Assembly (NCBI GenBank): GCA_022072085.1
Contig: JAJVII010000004.1
Location: 1-64,000 of the forward strand
Reading direction: 5' to 3'
Source of the DNA: Phycisphaerae bacterium
GTDB taxonomy: Bacteria; Planctomycetota; Phycisphaerae; JAJVII01
Length of the DNA stretch: 64,000 nt
Part shown: piece by piece, positions 28,405 through 36,965 of the stretch
Numbering within the stretch: the first letter of the stretch is position 1
Layout: each line of letters begins with the position of its first letter
The notes under the pieces: model-generated
Databases searched by the model: none
The model's input: only the letters and a program-made list of their open reading frames with translations
Told to the model about the DNA's origin: nothing
Translations under genes and position numbers: made by a program

Positions 28405-28916
28405 GAAGAACACCCTGGCCGGACAGGCGTTCCGATTCCATTGACGGTTGCGTGCGGCGACGGTCCGGAGCCGATCCGGCCCATGCGTCCGCCCCGGCTC
28501 TGTTTGACGAATCGGTCTGGTTTCGAGCGGCTGCGTTCGCCTCCGGCGGCGTTGGCCTGCACCGCCGTGGGGGAACGCGTGTCCGGTTTGCCGTCCCGCG
28601 CCTAACAAGGTGGAAGGCCGTTCCGCTCGGCATGATGCAATTTTGACTCAGGCTGAATGGCATATAAGAATTTTCGGACACATATCTTATGAACTACGCA
28701 TCCCAGATGGGGATTATTTTGTCGTCGCCGGACACCATTCATGTGCGGCGCCAATCTCTGACATTTGTTCTTGATAAGAAAGTAAGGCGCGTTGCAGCAA
28801 TTGGTTGTGTTTCTAGGTTTCGTCAGCATCCATGACTGGTACGCGGTTTGCTTCTCCTCCCCGGACAGTGACACTGCCGCTGTAGTCAGCCATGCGTTCA
28901 AGCAAAGGAGGAAGCG
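28405..28916. other. 512-nt gene-free stretch with a low-GC island
   Basis: No convincing gene; the 99-aa minus ORF here lacks an SD and protein-like sequence. From about 28620 to 28830 the composition drops sharply in GC relative to the rest of the window. A possible promoter TTTTGA-16 nt-TATAAG sits at 28641-28668, which would give a long leader (about 240 nt) for the next gene. Confidence 0.4.
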
Positions 28917-30299
28917 ATGAAGACAACAACTCTGGTGATGCTGGTCGCACTGGTCCTCTCCATCTGCCCGTCGATTCAGGCGGCGACGACATACACCGAC
29001 TGGGACGGTGACACCAGCATCGTCTGGTCGAACGGGAACAACTGGGTGGGCGGCAGCGCCCCGGTGTCGGCATCAGGCGCCGACAATCTGAATGTCGCCC
29101 GCTTCAACGATCCATCGGCGGCAACCTACCAGCCGACGATCACCGGCACGACCAGCGTGACGGGCGTCTCCTTCACCGTCGGCGGCTGGACGCTCGGCGG
29201 CGCGGGACAGACGCTGACCGTTGTTAACACCAGCGCCATCGGTTTTAGCGGCGGCTCCGGCGTAGTCAACGTCAACTGCAACGTATCCTATACCAAGGCG
29301 TCGATAACCACCAACGTGGCGGCCGGCGGCACGCTCATCTTCAACGGGACCACGAACAAGAGCGGCAGCACGCTCTGGGCCTTCCAGGGCGGCGGCACGG
29401 TGGTCTTCAACAACACGGTGACCTCGGCCGCCGAGTTGAAGGTCAACGCCTCGGCCATCATCTTCCGGCTCGGCGTCAATCTGGACGGGAGTTCCGGCGG
29501 ATTCTGGGTGGCGGATCCCGTTGGTTCCCTGACGCTGATGGCCGACAACAGCAGCCGCGACATCGGCTGCGGCATCCGCTCCGATCTAGGCGAGTCGCCG
29601 ACGATCGTCCTGGGCGACGCCAGCAACACGTACCTGGGAACGCTCTCGGTCAGCGGGGCGATCTCTTCCGCCCTGGCCATCTCCAAGGTCGGCAACAGCA
29701 CGTTGAACCTCAGCCGCGCGGTCGGCAACGCCTACACGGGCGGCACCGTGGTCAGCGCCGGGACGCTGCTGGCGACCAACACCAGCGGCTCGGCGACAGG
29801 CACGGGCGCGGTGACGGTCAAGAACGGGGCCAGGTTGGGCGGCGGCGGCTACATCACCGGCGCCACGACGGTCGAATCCGGCGGCCACCTGACCCCCGGC
29901 CAGAGCATCGGCACACTGCATCTGGGCAGCGTGAACTTCCAGGGCGGCGCTGTCCTGGATCTGGAGTATGACGAGACGACCGGCGACCTGGTCGAGGCGA
30001 CCAGCCTCTCCTTCGGGGCGACGGCAACGCTGAATCTGACCTGGGTCGGCGCCGGCGACGGGCCGACGACAGACCTGGACCGCGTCCTGTTCAACTTCGG
30101 CGGAAGCGCCCCGACCAACCCGACCTGGACGATCAACGGCCTGCCCACAGGCGCCACCGGGGAAGTGACGATCCAGGGCAGCCAGGTGATTCTGCATCTG
30201 ACGGCTGCGACTGTGCCGGAACCTGCCACGCTGGCGTTGCTGGCGCTGGGCGGGCTGGGGCTGGCCGGTTCGGCGGTCCGCCGACGTCATGCTCATTGA
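28917..30299 (+). CDS. PEP-CTERM protein with autotransporter-type beta-strand repeats
   Basis: A 460-aa exported protein: signal peptide (1-23, SIQA), then repeats of the passenger-associated beta-strand type (NAYTGGTVVSAGTLLATNTSGSATGTGAVTV-like; split here as AYTGGTVVSAGTLLA and GTGAVTVKNGARLGGGG) predicted to form a beta-helix, and a C-terminal PEP-CTERM signal VPEPATLALLALGGLGL with a basic end RRRHAH. The ATG follows AAAGGAGGAAGC, a very strong SD. Probably a surface or matrix protein processed by exosortase. A strong hairpin follows. Confidence 0.85.
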   Translation: MKTTTLVMLVALVLSICPSIQAATTYTDWDGDTSIVWSNGNNWVGGSAPVSASGADNLNVARFNDPSAATYQPTITGTTSVTGVSFTVGGWTLGGAGQTLTVVNTSAIGFSGGSGVVNVNCNVSYTKASITTNVAAGGTLIFNGTTNKSGSTLWAFQGGGTVVFNNTVTSAAELKVNASAIIFRLGVNLDGSSGGFWVADPVGSLTLMADNSSRDIGCGIRSDLGESPTIVLGDASNTYLGTLSVSGAISSALAISKVGNSTLNLSRAVGNAYTGGTVVSAGTLLATNTSGSATGTGAVTVKNGARLGGGGYITGATTVESGGHLTPGQSIGTLHLGSVNFQGGAVLDLEYDETTGDLVEATSLSFGATATLNLTWVGAGDGPTTDLDRVLFNFGGSAPTNPTWTINGLPTGATGEVTIQGSQVILHLTAATVPEPATLALLALGGLGLAGSAVRRRHAH

Positions 30300-30332
30300 A
30301 AACGTCCGGGCGAGAAAGTATGAAGTGATCGA

Positions 30333-30372
30333 CGCGGAGCAGCATCTCCTTCAAGGGGGATGCTGCTCCGCG
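30333..30372 (+). terminator. 14-bp hairpin after the PEP-CTERM gene
   Basis: CGCGGAGCAGCATC pairs perfectly with GATGCTGCTCCGCG around a 12-nt loop. There is no T-tract, so it may be a terminator, a transcript-stabilising hairpin or a processing signal between this gene and the NHL-repeat gene. Confidence 0.6.
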
Positions 30373-30481
30373 AGGTTAAGAAGCGACCGACCGTCGTGTG
30401 GCCGGCCCTCACGCATTACCGCTTGTCCGACCGGTTCGAGCCTGACGTCCCCGCGCTGCGGGGGTGAAGGAGATTCCAGAC

Positions 30482-33109
30482 ATGGATGTTCGCACGCTGC
30501 TCCGATCCGCGGGCGTTCTGCTGCTGGCCGGCCTGCCGTTGTCGGCTGCCCCGGTCCTCGCTCCACTGGACGTCCGCAAGACCGACCAGTCAAAGCTCGA
30601 CGGCCAGGTGGCCGTCGCCCGCGCGGGCGAGCAGGTGAAGATTTCGTTCACCGTGACTACGGCCAGCGACGTGGAGGTGGCGGTCCTGGACGCCCGGGGG
30701 CGGACAATCCGCCACGTGGCGGCCGGTCTGCTGGGCCCCAACGCGCCGGCGCCGCTGACGAAGGACTCGCTGGCGCAGGAGCTGACCTGGGACGGCCGGG
30801 ACGACGCGGGGCAGGCGGCCGCCGGAGGCCCGTTCAAGGTGCGCGTCCGCGTCGGCTCGCAGGCGAAGCTCGAGAAGTATCTCGGCCATGACCCGATGAC
30901 GCTGGCCGGCGACATCGACGCGATCACGGTCGGCGCCGACGGCGAACTCTACGTGCTGGTGGACGAAGGCTTCAAGTTCGGCCGGTCCGAGCTGCTCGTG
31001 CTCGACCGGAACGGAAAGTATCTGCGGACGATCATGCCCTATTCCGCCGACACGCCGGCGCAGCGGACCGAGTCGGTCGGGCATCTGATGATCGAAGGCC
31101 AGCGCGTGCCGATCCTCTTCAGCGGCCACTCCTTCAGCGTCTATCCGCTGGTCTGCGGCCTCCGCGGGCAGTCGATGGCCTGGCATCCGAAGGGCTACCT
31201 GATCGCGGCCAGTTCGACCGGGACGGCCCGCGAGCACGGCCCGCCGCGCTACCTGCTGGCGTTCGACCGGCGGGGCGGGGCCCCGGAAGGCGTGCCGTTC
31301 GTCGGCCCGAAGATCCTCGACGCCCGCGGCTTCCTCGGCGGCGGCGGCGAGCGGGCCGCGGTCGGCATGGACCGGCTGGCCGTCAGTCCCGACGGCCTGA
31401 CGGTCTACCTCAACCCGTGCGTCGGCAACGCCAAGGGGCTCGAGGCGTTCCGCAAGCACGGCATCTATCGGCTGAAGTGGAGCGACGCGAAGATCGGCCC
31501 GCTGTGGCTGGGCAAGGACGCGCCGGGGCAGGCCGACGGCGAGTTCAACGACCCGCAGGGCCTCGCGGCGGACCGCGAGGGGCGGGTCTACGTCTGTGAC
31601 CGCGGCAACAACCGCGTGCAGGTCTTCGACGCCGAAGGGAAGTTCCTGGGCAAGTTCGAAGCGCCCAGCCCCGAACAGATCGGCGTGCATGCCAGCGGCC
31701 AGATCTTCGTCCTCAGCCGGATGGCCGACAAGTCGGCGCCCAGCCGCCTGCTCGCGTTCGGCGCCTGGAAGGACGGTACCGCCGCCCGATTGGCCGACGT
31801 CGAAAGCCCGGGCGTCAAGTTCCTCGCGCTGGACCCGGCGGCTGAGCCCGTGCGGCTGTGGGCCGTCGTGCGCGACAAGGGCCAATGCCTGACGCCGGTG
31901 GCCTACGCCGATGGGAAGTTTACGCTGGGCGCGCCGATCCTGGGCGGGGCCGGGCTGGTCAATCCGAGTTTCCTGGCAGCCGACCCGGAGCGCGGCCGCG
32001 TCATCGTCAAGGAGCACCGCACGCTCCGCATGCGGCAGCCGTTCAGGTCGATCGACCTGGACAGCGGCAAGATGACTTCGCTCGACCTGACCGGCAGCGA
32101 CATCACGCTGGACGGCAAGGGCAACATCTACTGCACCGACGGATACGCGGAGACCTACATCGCGCGATACGATCCGTCGGGCAAGCCGCTGCCGTTCGCC
32201 GGGAGCGAGTCGAACCGGATTCCCGTGCAGTTCCGCTCCTACGGTCCGGACCAGGGCCTGCGCGGGCACCGCGTGGCCCCCGACGGCGACCTCTTCATCA
32301 TCCGTTCAGTGAACCACGGCGTGGGCGCGACGCTCGACCAGTACGGCCCGGACGGCAAGCTCAAGAAGGCCGGGCTGGTCGCCGGCATCGGCGGCGGCGA
32401 CAGCGGGCTGGGCGTGGACGCCGCGGGCAATCTCTACGTGGGGCTGAACCTCCGACCGGCCGACCGCCCGTTCCCGGCCGAGTTCGCCGGGGTCATGCCG
32501 GCCGACAACTGGCTGTGGTGGCGGAAGAAGCAGATGCCGCCGCCGTGGGGCTACATCTACATCAACCCCTACCTGTTTCACATGGGCGCGGTGTTCAAGT
32601 TCGGACCGGCCGGCGGCGTCATCTACGGCGAGCAATTGGCCAAGAAGAAGACGGACCAGATCACCTCGCCGGGATCGGAGTTGACCAACGCCCCAGCCGA
32701 CGCGGTGGCCTACAAGTCAGCGTATCTGCAATATGACGTCAAGGTGGCCGGCTCGATGTGGAGCTACGGCGGCATCGGGACGATCCCGGCCAGCATCGAC
32801 GGTCCCACTCCTGATCCCGGCTGCAAGTGCATGCCGTCGCACCTGGACGCCGACCTTTACGGCCGCGTGTTCGCGCCCGACCCGTTCCTGTTCGATGTGC
32901 AGATGATCGACTCGGCCGGCAACCGCATCGCCCGGATCGGCCAATACGGCAACAGCGACGACGCCGGGCCGGCCATCCGCTTCTCGGGCCCGGAGGCGTG
33001 CGACTTCGCCGAGGCCGACGGACGACTCTACGTCTCCGACATCGCCAATCGCCGGGTTGTCGTCATCCGGTTCGACTGGTCGGACGCTGCCGAGAAGGCG
33101 GTTCCCTGA
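30482..33109 (+). CDS. secreted NHL-repeat beta-propeller protein
   Basis: An 875-aa exported protein from the ATG after GAAGGAGATTCC. Signal peptide about 1-22. An N-terminal beta-sandwich (FTVTTASDVEVAVLDARGRT) resembles FlgD-Ig-type adaptors. The rest has NHL/SMP-30-type blades: GEFNDPQGLAADREGRVYVCD, NRVQVFDAEGKFLGKF, ITLDGKGNIYCTDGY, HRVAPDGDLFIIRS and a final SDIANRRVVVIRFDW. No catalytic signature is seen. Propellers of this type scaffold or bind ligands at the cell surface. The GTG at 30464 overlaps the SD region and is not chosen. Confidence 0.8.
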   Translation: MDVRTLLRSAGVLLLAGLPLSAAPVLAPLDVRKTDQSKLDGQVAVARAGEQVKISFTVTTASDVEVAVLDARGRTIRHVAAGLLGPNAPAPLTKDSLAQELTWDGRDDAGQAAAGGPFKVRVRVGSQAKLEKYLGHDPMTLAGDIDAITVGADGELYVLVDEGFKFGRSELLVLDRNGKYLRTIMPYSADTPAQRTESVGHLMIEGQRVPILFSGHSFSVYPLVCGLRGQSMAWHPKGYLIAASSTGTAREHGPPRYLLAFDRRGGAPEGVPFVGPKILDARGFLGGGGERAAVGMDRLAVSPDGLTVYLNPCVGNAKGLEAFRKHGIYRLKWSDAKIGPLWLGKDAPGQADGEFNDPQGLAADREGRVYVCDRGNNRVQVFDAEGKFLGKFEAPSPEQIGVHASGQIFVLSRMADKSAPSRLLAFGAWKDGTAARLADVESPGVKFLALDPAAEPVRLWAVVRDKGQCLTPVAYADGKFTLGAPILGGAGLVNPSFLAADPERGRVIVKEHRTLRMRQPFRSIDLDSGKMTSLDLTGSDITLDGKGNIYCTDGYAETYIARYDPSGKPLPFAGSESNRIPVQFRSYGPDQGLRGHRVAPDGDLFIIRSVNHGVGATLDQYGPDGKLKKAGLVAGIGGGDSGLGVDAAGNLYVGLNLRPADRPFPAEFAGVMPADNWLWWRKKQMPPPWGYIYINPYLFHMGAVFKFGPAGGVIYGEQLAKKKTDQITSPGSELTNAPADAVAYKSAYLQYDVKVAGSMWSYGGIGTIPASIDGPTPDPGCKCMPSHLDADLYGRVFAPDPFLFDVQMIDSAGNRIARIGQYGNSDDAGPAIRFSGPEACDFAEADGRLYVSDIANRRVVVIRFDWSDAAEKAVP

Positions 33110-33144
33110 AACCGCCCGCGGCCCGCGTTGCCGTCAGACACGCA

Positions 33145-33178
33145 AGAGGCCCACGGTCCCCGGGGACCGCGGGCCTCT
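33145..33178 (+). terminator. strong hairpin terminator of the NHL gene
   Basis: The palindrome CGGTCCCCGGGGACCG extended by AGAGGCCC/GGGCCTCT forms a 16-bp stem with one mismatch. It separates the plus-strand NHL gene from the minus-strand tRNA genes. Confidence 0.75.
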
Positions 33179-33187
33179 GCGTTGAAC

Positions 33188-33262
33188 TGACCCCGTCGGG
33201 ATTTGAACCCGAGTTACCAGGATGAAAACCTGGTGTCCTAGACCTGGCTAGACGACGGGGCC
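33188..33262 (-). tRNA. tRNA-Glu (anticodon TTC)
   Basis: 75 nt. Acceptor GGCCCCG pairs with CGGGGTC; anticodon arm CCAGG-TTTTCAT-CCTGG gives TTC; T-arm TCGGG-TTCAAAT-CCCGA. The GTCGTCTAG D-region is typical of tRNA-Glu. CCA is not encoded. Confidence 0.95.
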
Positions 33263-33267
33263 GACAA

Positions 33268-33363
33268 ACAGTGCTGAATGTTCAGTGCTGAGTGCTGAGT
33301 GCTGAGCAGGAGGCGAGTCGCCCGTTCCTTCACCCAGCACTCAATACTGGGCACTCGTCACTT
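33268..33363. repeat. word-repeat hairpin between tRNA genes, GTGCTGAGT type
   Basis: Left arm (33270-33306) has four GTGCTGA(G/A)T words; right arm (33331-33363) carries CAGCACTCAATACTGGGCACTCGTCAC, its imperfect inverse. The arms could fold with a loop of about 25 nt. The word family is shared with the purM-asnB gap. Confidence 0.7.
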
Positions 33364-33372
33364 CCTCTCCAT

Positions 33373-33446
33373 TGGGGGCGTTGGGACTTGAACCCAAGAC
33401 CTACTGATTAAAAGTCAGTTGCTCTACCAGACTGAGCTACGCCCCC
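33373..33446 (-). tRNA. tRNA-Lys (anticodon TTT)
   Basis: 74 nt. Acceptor GGGGGCG pairs with CGCCCCC; anticodon arm ACTGA-CTTTTAA-TCAGT gives TTT; T-arm TTGGG-TTCAAGT-CCCAA; D-arm GCTCAGTCTGGTAGAGC. CCA is not encoded. Confidence 0.96.
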
Positions 33447-33457
33447 GCGTCCGCGCC

Positions 33458-33463
33458 ATTATA
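33458..33463 (-). promoter_or_regulatory. -10 element for the tRNA pair
   Basis: The reverse strand reads TATAAT 12 nt before the mature 5' end of tRNA-Lys, a usual position for a tRNA promoter. No clear -35. Confidence 0.55.
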
Positions 33464-33517
33464 CGACCGTTGGTAACGCAGGGCTCGGTTTCTTTCCCGA
33501 CCGACCGGCCGACCCGG

Positions 33518-34084
33518 TCAGACCTCTTCGATCTCCCTTTCCTTGTCGGCCAGCAGATCGACGATCTTCTTCTCGTACTGCTCGGTCAGCTTCTGAATCT
33601 CGTCCTTGGCCCGTTTGGCGTCGTCCTCGCTGACCGGGTTGGACTTGTCCTTCTCGGCCTTGTCGATCTCCTTGTTGCCGTCGCGGCGGGCGTTGCGGAT
33701 AGCCACCTTCGACTGCTCGGACATCTCCTTGACCTGGTGGATGAGCTGCCGCCGCCGATCACCCGAAAGCGTCGGCACCGCCAGCCGAATCACCTTGCCG
33801 TCCGACTGCGGGGTCAGCCCGATGTCGCTGGCCTGGATCGCCCGCTCGATGTCCTTCAGCGAGCCGGGGTCGAACGGCTTGATGACGATCAGGTCGGCGG
33901 CCGGCGTCGAGATGGCTGCCAACTGCCGCAGTTCCGTGCTCGATCCGTAATACTCCACGTGCAGGTGATCGACCAGCCCGGTGTGGGCCCGGCCGGTCCG
34001 CACGCCGCGAAGCTCTTCCTTGAAGTAGTCCGCGGCCTTGGACATCTTGTCTTCGGCTTCCAGGAGAATCTCGTCCAGGTCCAT
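33518..34084 (-). CDS. frr: ribosome recycling factor
   Basis: A 188-aa protein of the usual RRF length; with EF-G it splits the post-termination ribosome. Clear family segments are LRGVRTGRAHTGLVDHLHVEYYG, PFDPGSLKDIERAI, GKVIRLAVPTLSGDRRRQLIHQVK and the C-terminal helix KKIVDLLADKEREI. The ATG follows AGGAGG at 6 nt. It is the last protein gene of the rpsB-tsf-pyrH-frr block and starts 24 nt after pyrH stops. Confidence 0.96.
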   Translation of the reverse strand: MDLDEILLEAEDKMSKAADYFKEELRGVRTGRAHTGLVDHLHVEYYGSSTELRQLAAISTPAADLIVIKPFDPGSLKDIERAIQASDIGLTPQSDGKVIRLAVPTLSGDRRRQLIHQVKEMSEQSKVAIRNARRDGNKEIDKAEKDKSNPVSEDDAKRAKDEIQKLTEQYEKKIVDLLADKEREIEEV

Positions 34085-34107
34085 CGGCGTCCTCCTGCGT
34101 TGGGGCC

Positions 34108-34833
34108 TCAACTGGCTGTGATCACGGTGCCGATCTTCTCGCCGCAGACGACTCGGGCGATATTGCCGTGCTTCTTGAGGTTGAACACGACGACCGGAAT
34201 CTTGTGCTCCATGCACAGGCTGATGGCGGCCAGGTCCATCACGCCGAGCTGGCTGGACAGGACCTGGCCGTGCGTCAGCCGATCGATGAACTTCGCCGAC
34301 TTGTCCGCGTTGGGGTCGGACGAATAGACCCCGTCCACCTTGGTGGCCTTGAGCAGCGCGTCGACGCCCAGCTCGGTCGCCCGCAGCGCGGCGGCCGTGT
34401 CAGTGGTGACAAAGGGGTTGCCCGTGCCGGCGGCCAGAATCACCACGCGGCCCTTGTCCAGGTGGCGGTCGGCCCGCCGGCGGATGTACGGCTCGCAGAC
34501 CGCTCGCATCTCGATGGCCGACTGCACCCGCGTCGGCTGGCCCATCGACTCCAGCGTGTCCTGGAGTGCCAGGGCGTTCATCACCGTCGCCAGCATGCCC
34601 ATGTAGTCCGCGGTCGCCCGCTGGACCCGCGAGCCGGAGGCGAAGGTCTTTCCGCGAATCAGGTTGCCCCCGCCGACGACGATCGCCAGCCGGACGCCGC
34701 GGTTGGAGACGTCGATGATCTCGCGGGCGATGCGGTCTACCTCGTCGCCCTCGATGCCGCCGCTGTCGGGCCGGCAGAAGCCTTCCCCGCTGATCTTCAG
34801 CAGCACGCGCTTGTAGACGGGCGAGTCGGGCAT
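34108..34833 (-). CDS. pyrH: UMP kinase
   Basis: A 241-aa amino-acid-kinase-fold enzyme that phosphorylates UMP to UDP. KRVLLKISGEGF, VVGGGNLIRGK, DYMGMLATVMNALALQD and AAGTGNPFVTTDTAAALRA are diagnostic of the bacterial hexameric type. SD GGAGTCTCCC precedes the ATG. Conserved neighbour of tsf and frr in many bacteria. Confidence 0.96.
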   Translation of the reverse strand: MPDSPVYKRVLLKISGEGFCRPDSGGIEGDEVDRIAREIIDVSNRGVRLAIVVGGGNLIRGKTFASGSRVQRATADYMGMLATVMNALALQDTLESMGQPTRVQSAIEMRAVCEPYIRRRADRHLDKGRVVILAAGTGNPFVTTDTAAALRATELGVDALLKATKVDGVYSSDPNADKSAKFIDRLTHGQVLSSQLGVMDLAAISLCMEHKIPVVVFNLKKHGNIARVVCGEKIGTVITAS

Positions 34834-34848
34834 GGGAGACTCCGCGGA

Positions 34849-34947
34849 GTTTCAAGTGGCAAGATTCAAGTGGCAAGTGAACAGGAGGAGGGAACGTCCG
34901 ACCTCGTCATTCACTCGAAACTTGGAACTGGAAACTCGAAACTTGTC
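34849..34947. repeat. word-repeat hairpin, CAAGTGGCAAG / CTCGAAACTTG type
   Basis: Left arm TTTCAAGTGGCAAGATTCAAGTGGCAAGTG is split by a short GC-rich spacer from right arm CACTCGAAACTTGGAACTGGAAACTCGAAACTTG (both given in two pieces of repeated words). The right arm is an imperfect inverse of the left. It fills the tsf-pyrH gap inside an otherwise tight operon. Confidence 0.6.
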
Positions 34948-34948
34948 A

Positions 34949-35545
34949 TCATCCGCCGACGACGAAGCGGGCGAAGCGGGCCACGCTGATGTTCTCGCCG
35001 GTCTTGCTGATCGCTTCCTTGATCAGGTCGCCGACGCTCTTCTTGTCGTCCTTGACGAACGGCTGCTCCAGCAGCGCCTGCTCGCTGAACCACTTGTCCA
35101 GCTTGCCGGCGATGATCTTGTCCTGGATGTTCGCGGGCTTGCTGGCGACCTCTTCGCGGTAGAAGGCCTTCTCCTTCTCCACCAGGTCGGCCGGCACTTC
35201 CTCGCGGCGGACGCAGCGCGGGGCGGCTGCGGCAATGTGCATGCACAGGTCGCTCATCAGCGTGGTGAACAGGTCGCCCTTGGCGACGAAATCCGTCTCG
35301 CAGTTGATCTCCAGCAGCACGCCCACCTTGCCGTTGTGGTGGATGTAGCTGGTGACGCGGCCTTCCTTGGTCTCGCGGACGGCCTTCTCGTCGGCCTTCT
35401 TCATGCCCGCCTTGCGGAGCAGTTCGACGGCCTTCTCGGTGTCGCCGCCGGCCTCGGCCAGCGCCTTCTTGCACGCCATCATGCCCATGCCCGTGCGGGC
35501 CCGAAGGGCCATGACGACCGATGCGGAAATCTCAGTCTCTGCCAT
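34949..35545 (-). CDS. tsf: elongation factor Ts (short form)
   Basis: A 198-aa guanine-nucleotide exchange factor for EF-Tu. VMALRARTGMGMMACKKAL (N-terminal UBA-like helix and the TDF-type contact region), then VLLEINCETDFVAKGDLF and the C-terminal NISVARFARFVVGG are clear. E. coli EF-Ts has 283 aa; this resembles the short Thermus-like form with one core subdomain. Start ATG at 35545 after GGAAGGA. Confidence 0.95.
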   Translation of the reverse strand: MAETEISASVVMALRARTGMGMMACKKALAEAGGDTEKAVELLRKAGMKKADEKAVRETKEGRVTSYIHHNGKVGVLLEINCETDFVAKGDLFTTLMSDLCMHIAAAAPRCVRREEVPADLVEKEKAFYREEVASKPANIQDKIIAGKLDKWFSEQALLEQPFVKDDKKSVGDLIKEAISKTGENISVARFARFVVGG

Positions 35546-35669
35546 TATCGTGTTCCTTCCGATTCCTGATCCCGCCGGGGCGGCCCGGCGGTTCATCTCG
35601 TGGGTCAGAAAACACTCGCGTTGCGTCGCCCCGCGCCCGGCCTCCGTCGGCCCGGGCCCGCGGAGGCGT

Positions 35670-36692
35670 TCAGCCCTGCTGCTCGCCCTGTCCGGCGGCC
35701 GGGGCTGCGGGGGCAGCCGGCGCGTCGGCGGCTGCGGGCTCGACCGGCGCCTCGGGGCCGGAGACCACGTCCAGCACGCTGGGGGCGGCGGCGTGAATCT
35801 TCTGCTCGGTCGGCGTCAGGACCTCCTCGAACTGCTCGCTGGTGGTCTTGCGGCGGGTGCGGCGGCGCTTCAGGGCGTCGTTCTCCTTGGCGGCCGCTTC
35901 CTGGGCGGCGGCGCGGTTGGCCTTGCCGACCAGCACCGCGTCGGCCAGTTCGCCGAGCACCAGGTCGATCGCCCGCATGGCGTCGTCGTTGCCGGGGATC
36001 GGCAGGTCGGCGAAGTCAGGGTCGCTGTCGGTGTCGATCAGGGCGACGGTGGCGACGCCGACCTTCTGGGCCTCGCGGACGGCGATGTGCTCGCGGCGGA
36101 CGTCGACCAGGACCATTACGCCGGGGATCTTGTCCATCGTGCGGATGCCGCCGAGGTTGCGCATGATCTTGCGTTTCTCGCGTGCCAGCGAGGAGGATTC
36201 CTTCTTGCTGCCGGCTTCGATCTTGCCGTTGGCCTCGAGGGCCTCGAGCTCCTCGAGGCGGCCCAGTCGGCTGCGGATCGTGCGGAAGTTGGTCAGCGTG
36301 CCACCCAGCCAGCGCTCGTTGACGTAGGGCATGCCGCAGCGGGTGGCGTGTTCGGCGATGGAGTGCCGCGCCTGCCGCTTGGTGCCGACGAACACGACGT
36401 CATCGCCGCCGGCGACGACCTGGCTGATGAATTTCTTGGCCCGCAACAGGCCCTTGAGCGTCTCGCGGACGTCCAGGATGTGAATCTTGTTCCGCTTGCC
36501 GTAGATGTACGGTTCCATCTTCGGGTTCCAGCGCGACGCGCGATGGCCGAAGTGGATGCCTGCGTCGATCAGTTCGCGGACCATGGTCCGCACGCCCTTG
36601 GCTTCGCCGGCCGACTCGATGCTCGGGGCGGCGGCCTCAGCCGGCGGCTGGACGGGCTGCTCTGACGAAGTCTGGGGAATTTCCTCGGACAT
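35670..36692 (-). CDS. rpsB: 30S ribosomal protein S2 with terminal extensions
   Basis: A 340-aa S2, which binds the 30S head near S1. The core spans about residues 36-262: LIDAGIHFGHRASRWNPKM, YIYGKRNKIHILD, FVGTKRQAR, NERWLGGTLTNFRTI, PGVMVLVDVRREHIAVREA, and IPGNDDAMRAIDLVL. An N-terminal Pro/Gln/Glu-rich 35 residues and a C-terminal Ala/Pro/Gly tail of about 75 residues are beyond the usual 240-260 aa. Start ATG at 36692 is preceded by GGGAG. First gene of the rpsB-tsf-pyrH-frr block. Confidence 0.96.
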   Translation of the reverse strand: MSEEIPQTSSEQPVQPPAEAAAPSIESAGEAKGVRTMVRELIDAGIHFGHRASRWNPKMEPYIYGKRNKIHILDVRETLKGLLRAKKFISQVVAGGDDVVFVGTKRQARHSIAEHATRCGMPYVNERWLGGTLTNFRTIRSRLGRLEELEALEANGKIEAGSKKESSSLAREKRKIMRNLGGIRTMDKIPGVMVLVDVRREHIAVREAQKVGVATVALIDTDSDPDFADLPIPGNDDAMRAIDLVLGELADAVLVGKANRAAAQEAAAKENDALKRRRTRRKTTSEQFEEVLTPTEQKIHAAAPSVLDVVSGPEAPVEPAAADAPAAPAAPAAGQGEQQG

Positions 36693-36965
36693 GTGCTGAC
36701 TCCCGGCCCTGACGGGCCTGGCCGGTCTCGGAGTGCTCAAGGGCGCCCTTGCGCCAGTTGCGGCTTCCCGCATCGGGCCGATCCGGCACCGACGCAGGAC
36801 AGGGTCGCCGACTCCGCCGGCAGGTTGACGGTTTTCGCCGGCTGAACATCAGCCGACGCCTCCGGGCCGGTGTGAGCCGCGCCCGATAGGAAAAGTCCCC
36901 TAACTTAGCCTGCGGCCAAGGGTTCGTCAAGCAATTAAGCGATGTGTTCGAGGCGGCGGCGGGCT

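Noticed and set aside
28602-28901. 99-aa minus-strand ORF in the low-GC island
   Set aside because: No SD, no protein-like pattern; overlaps the leader of the PEP-CTERM gene.
33268-33363. Third tRNA or small RNA between tRNA-Lys and tRNA-Glu
   Set aside because: No cloverleaf; sequence is explained by the word repeat.
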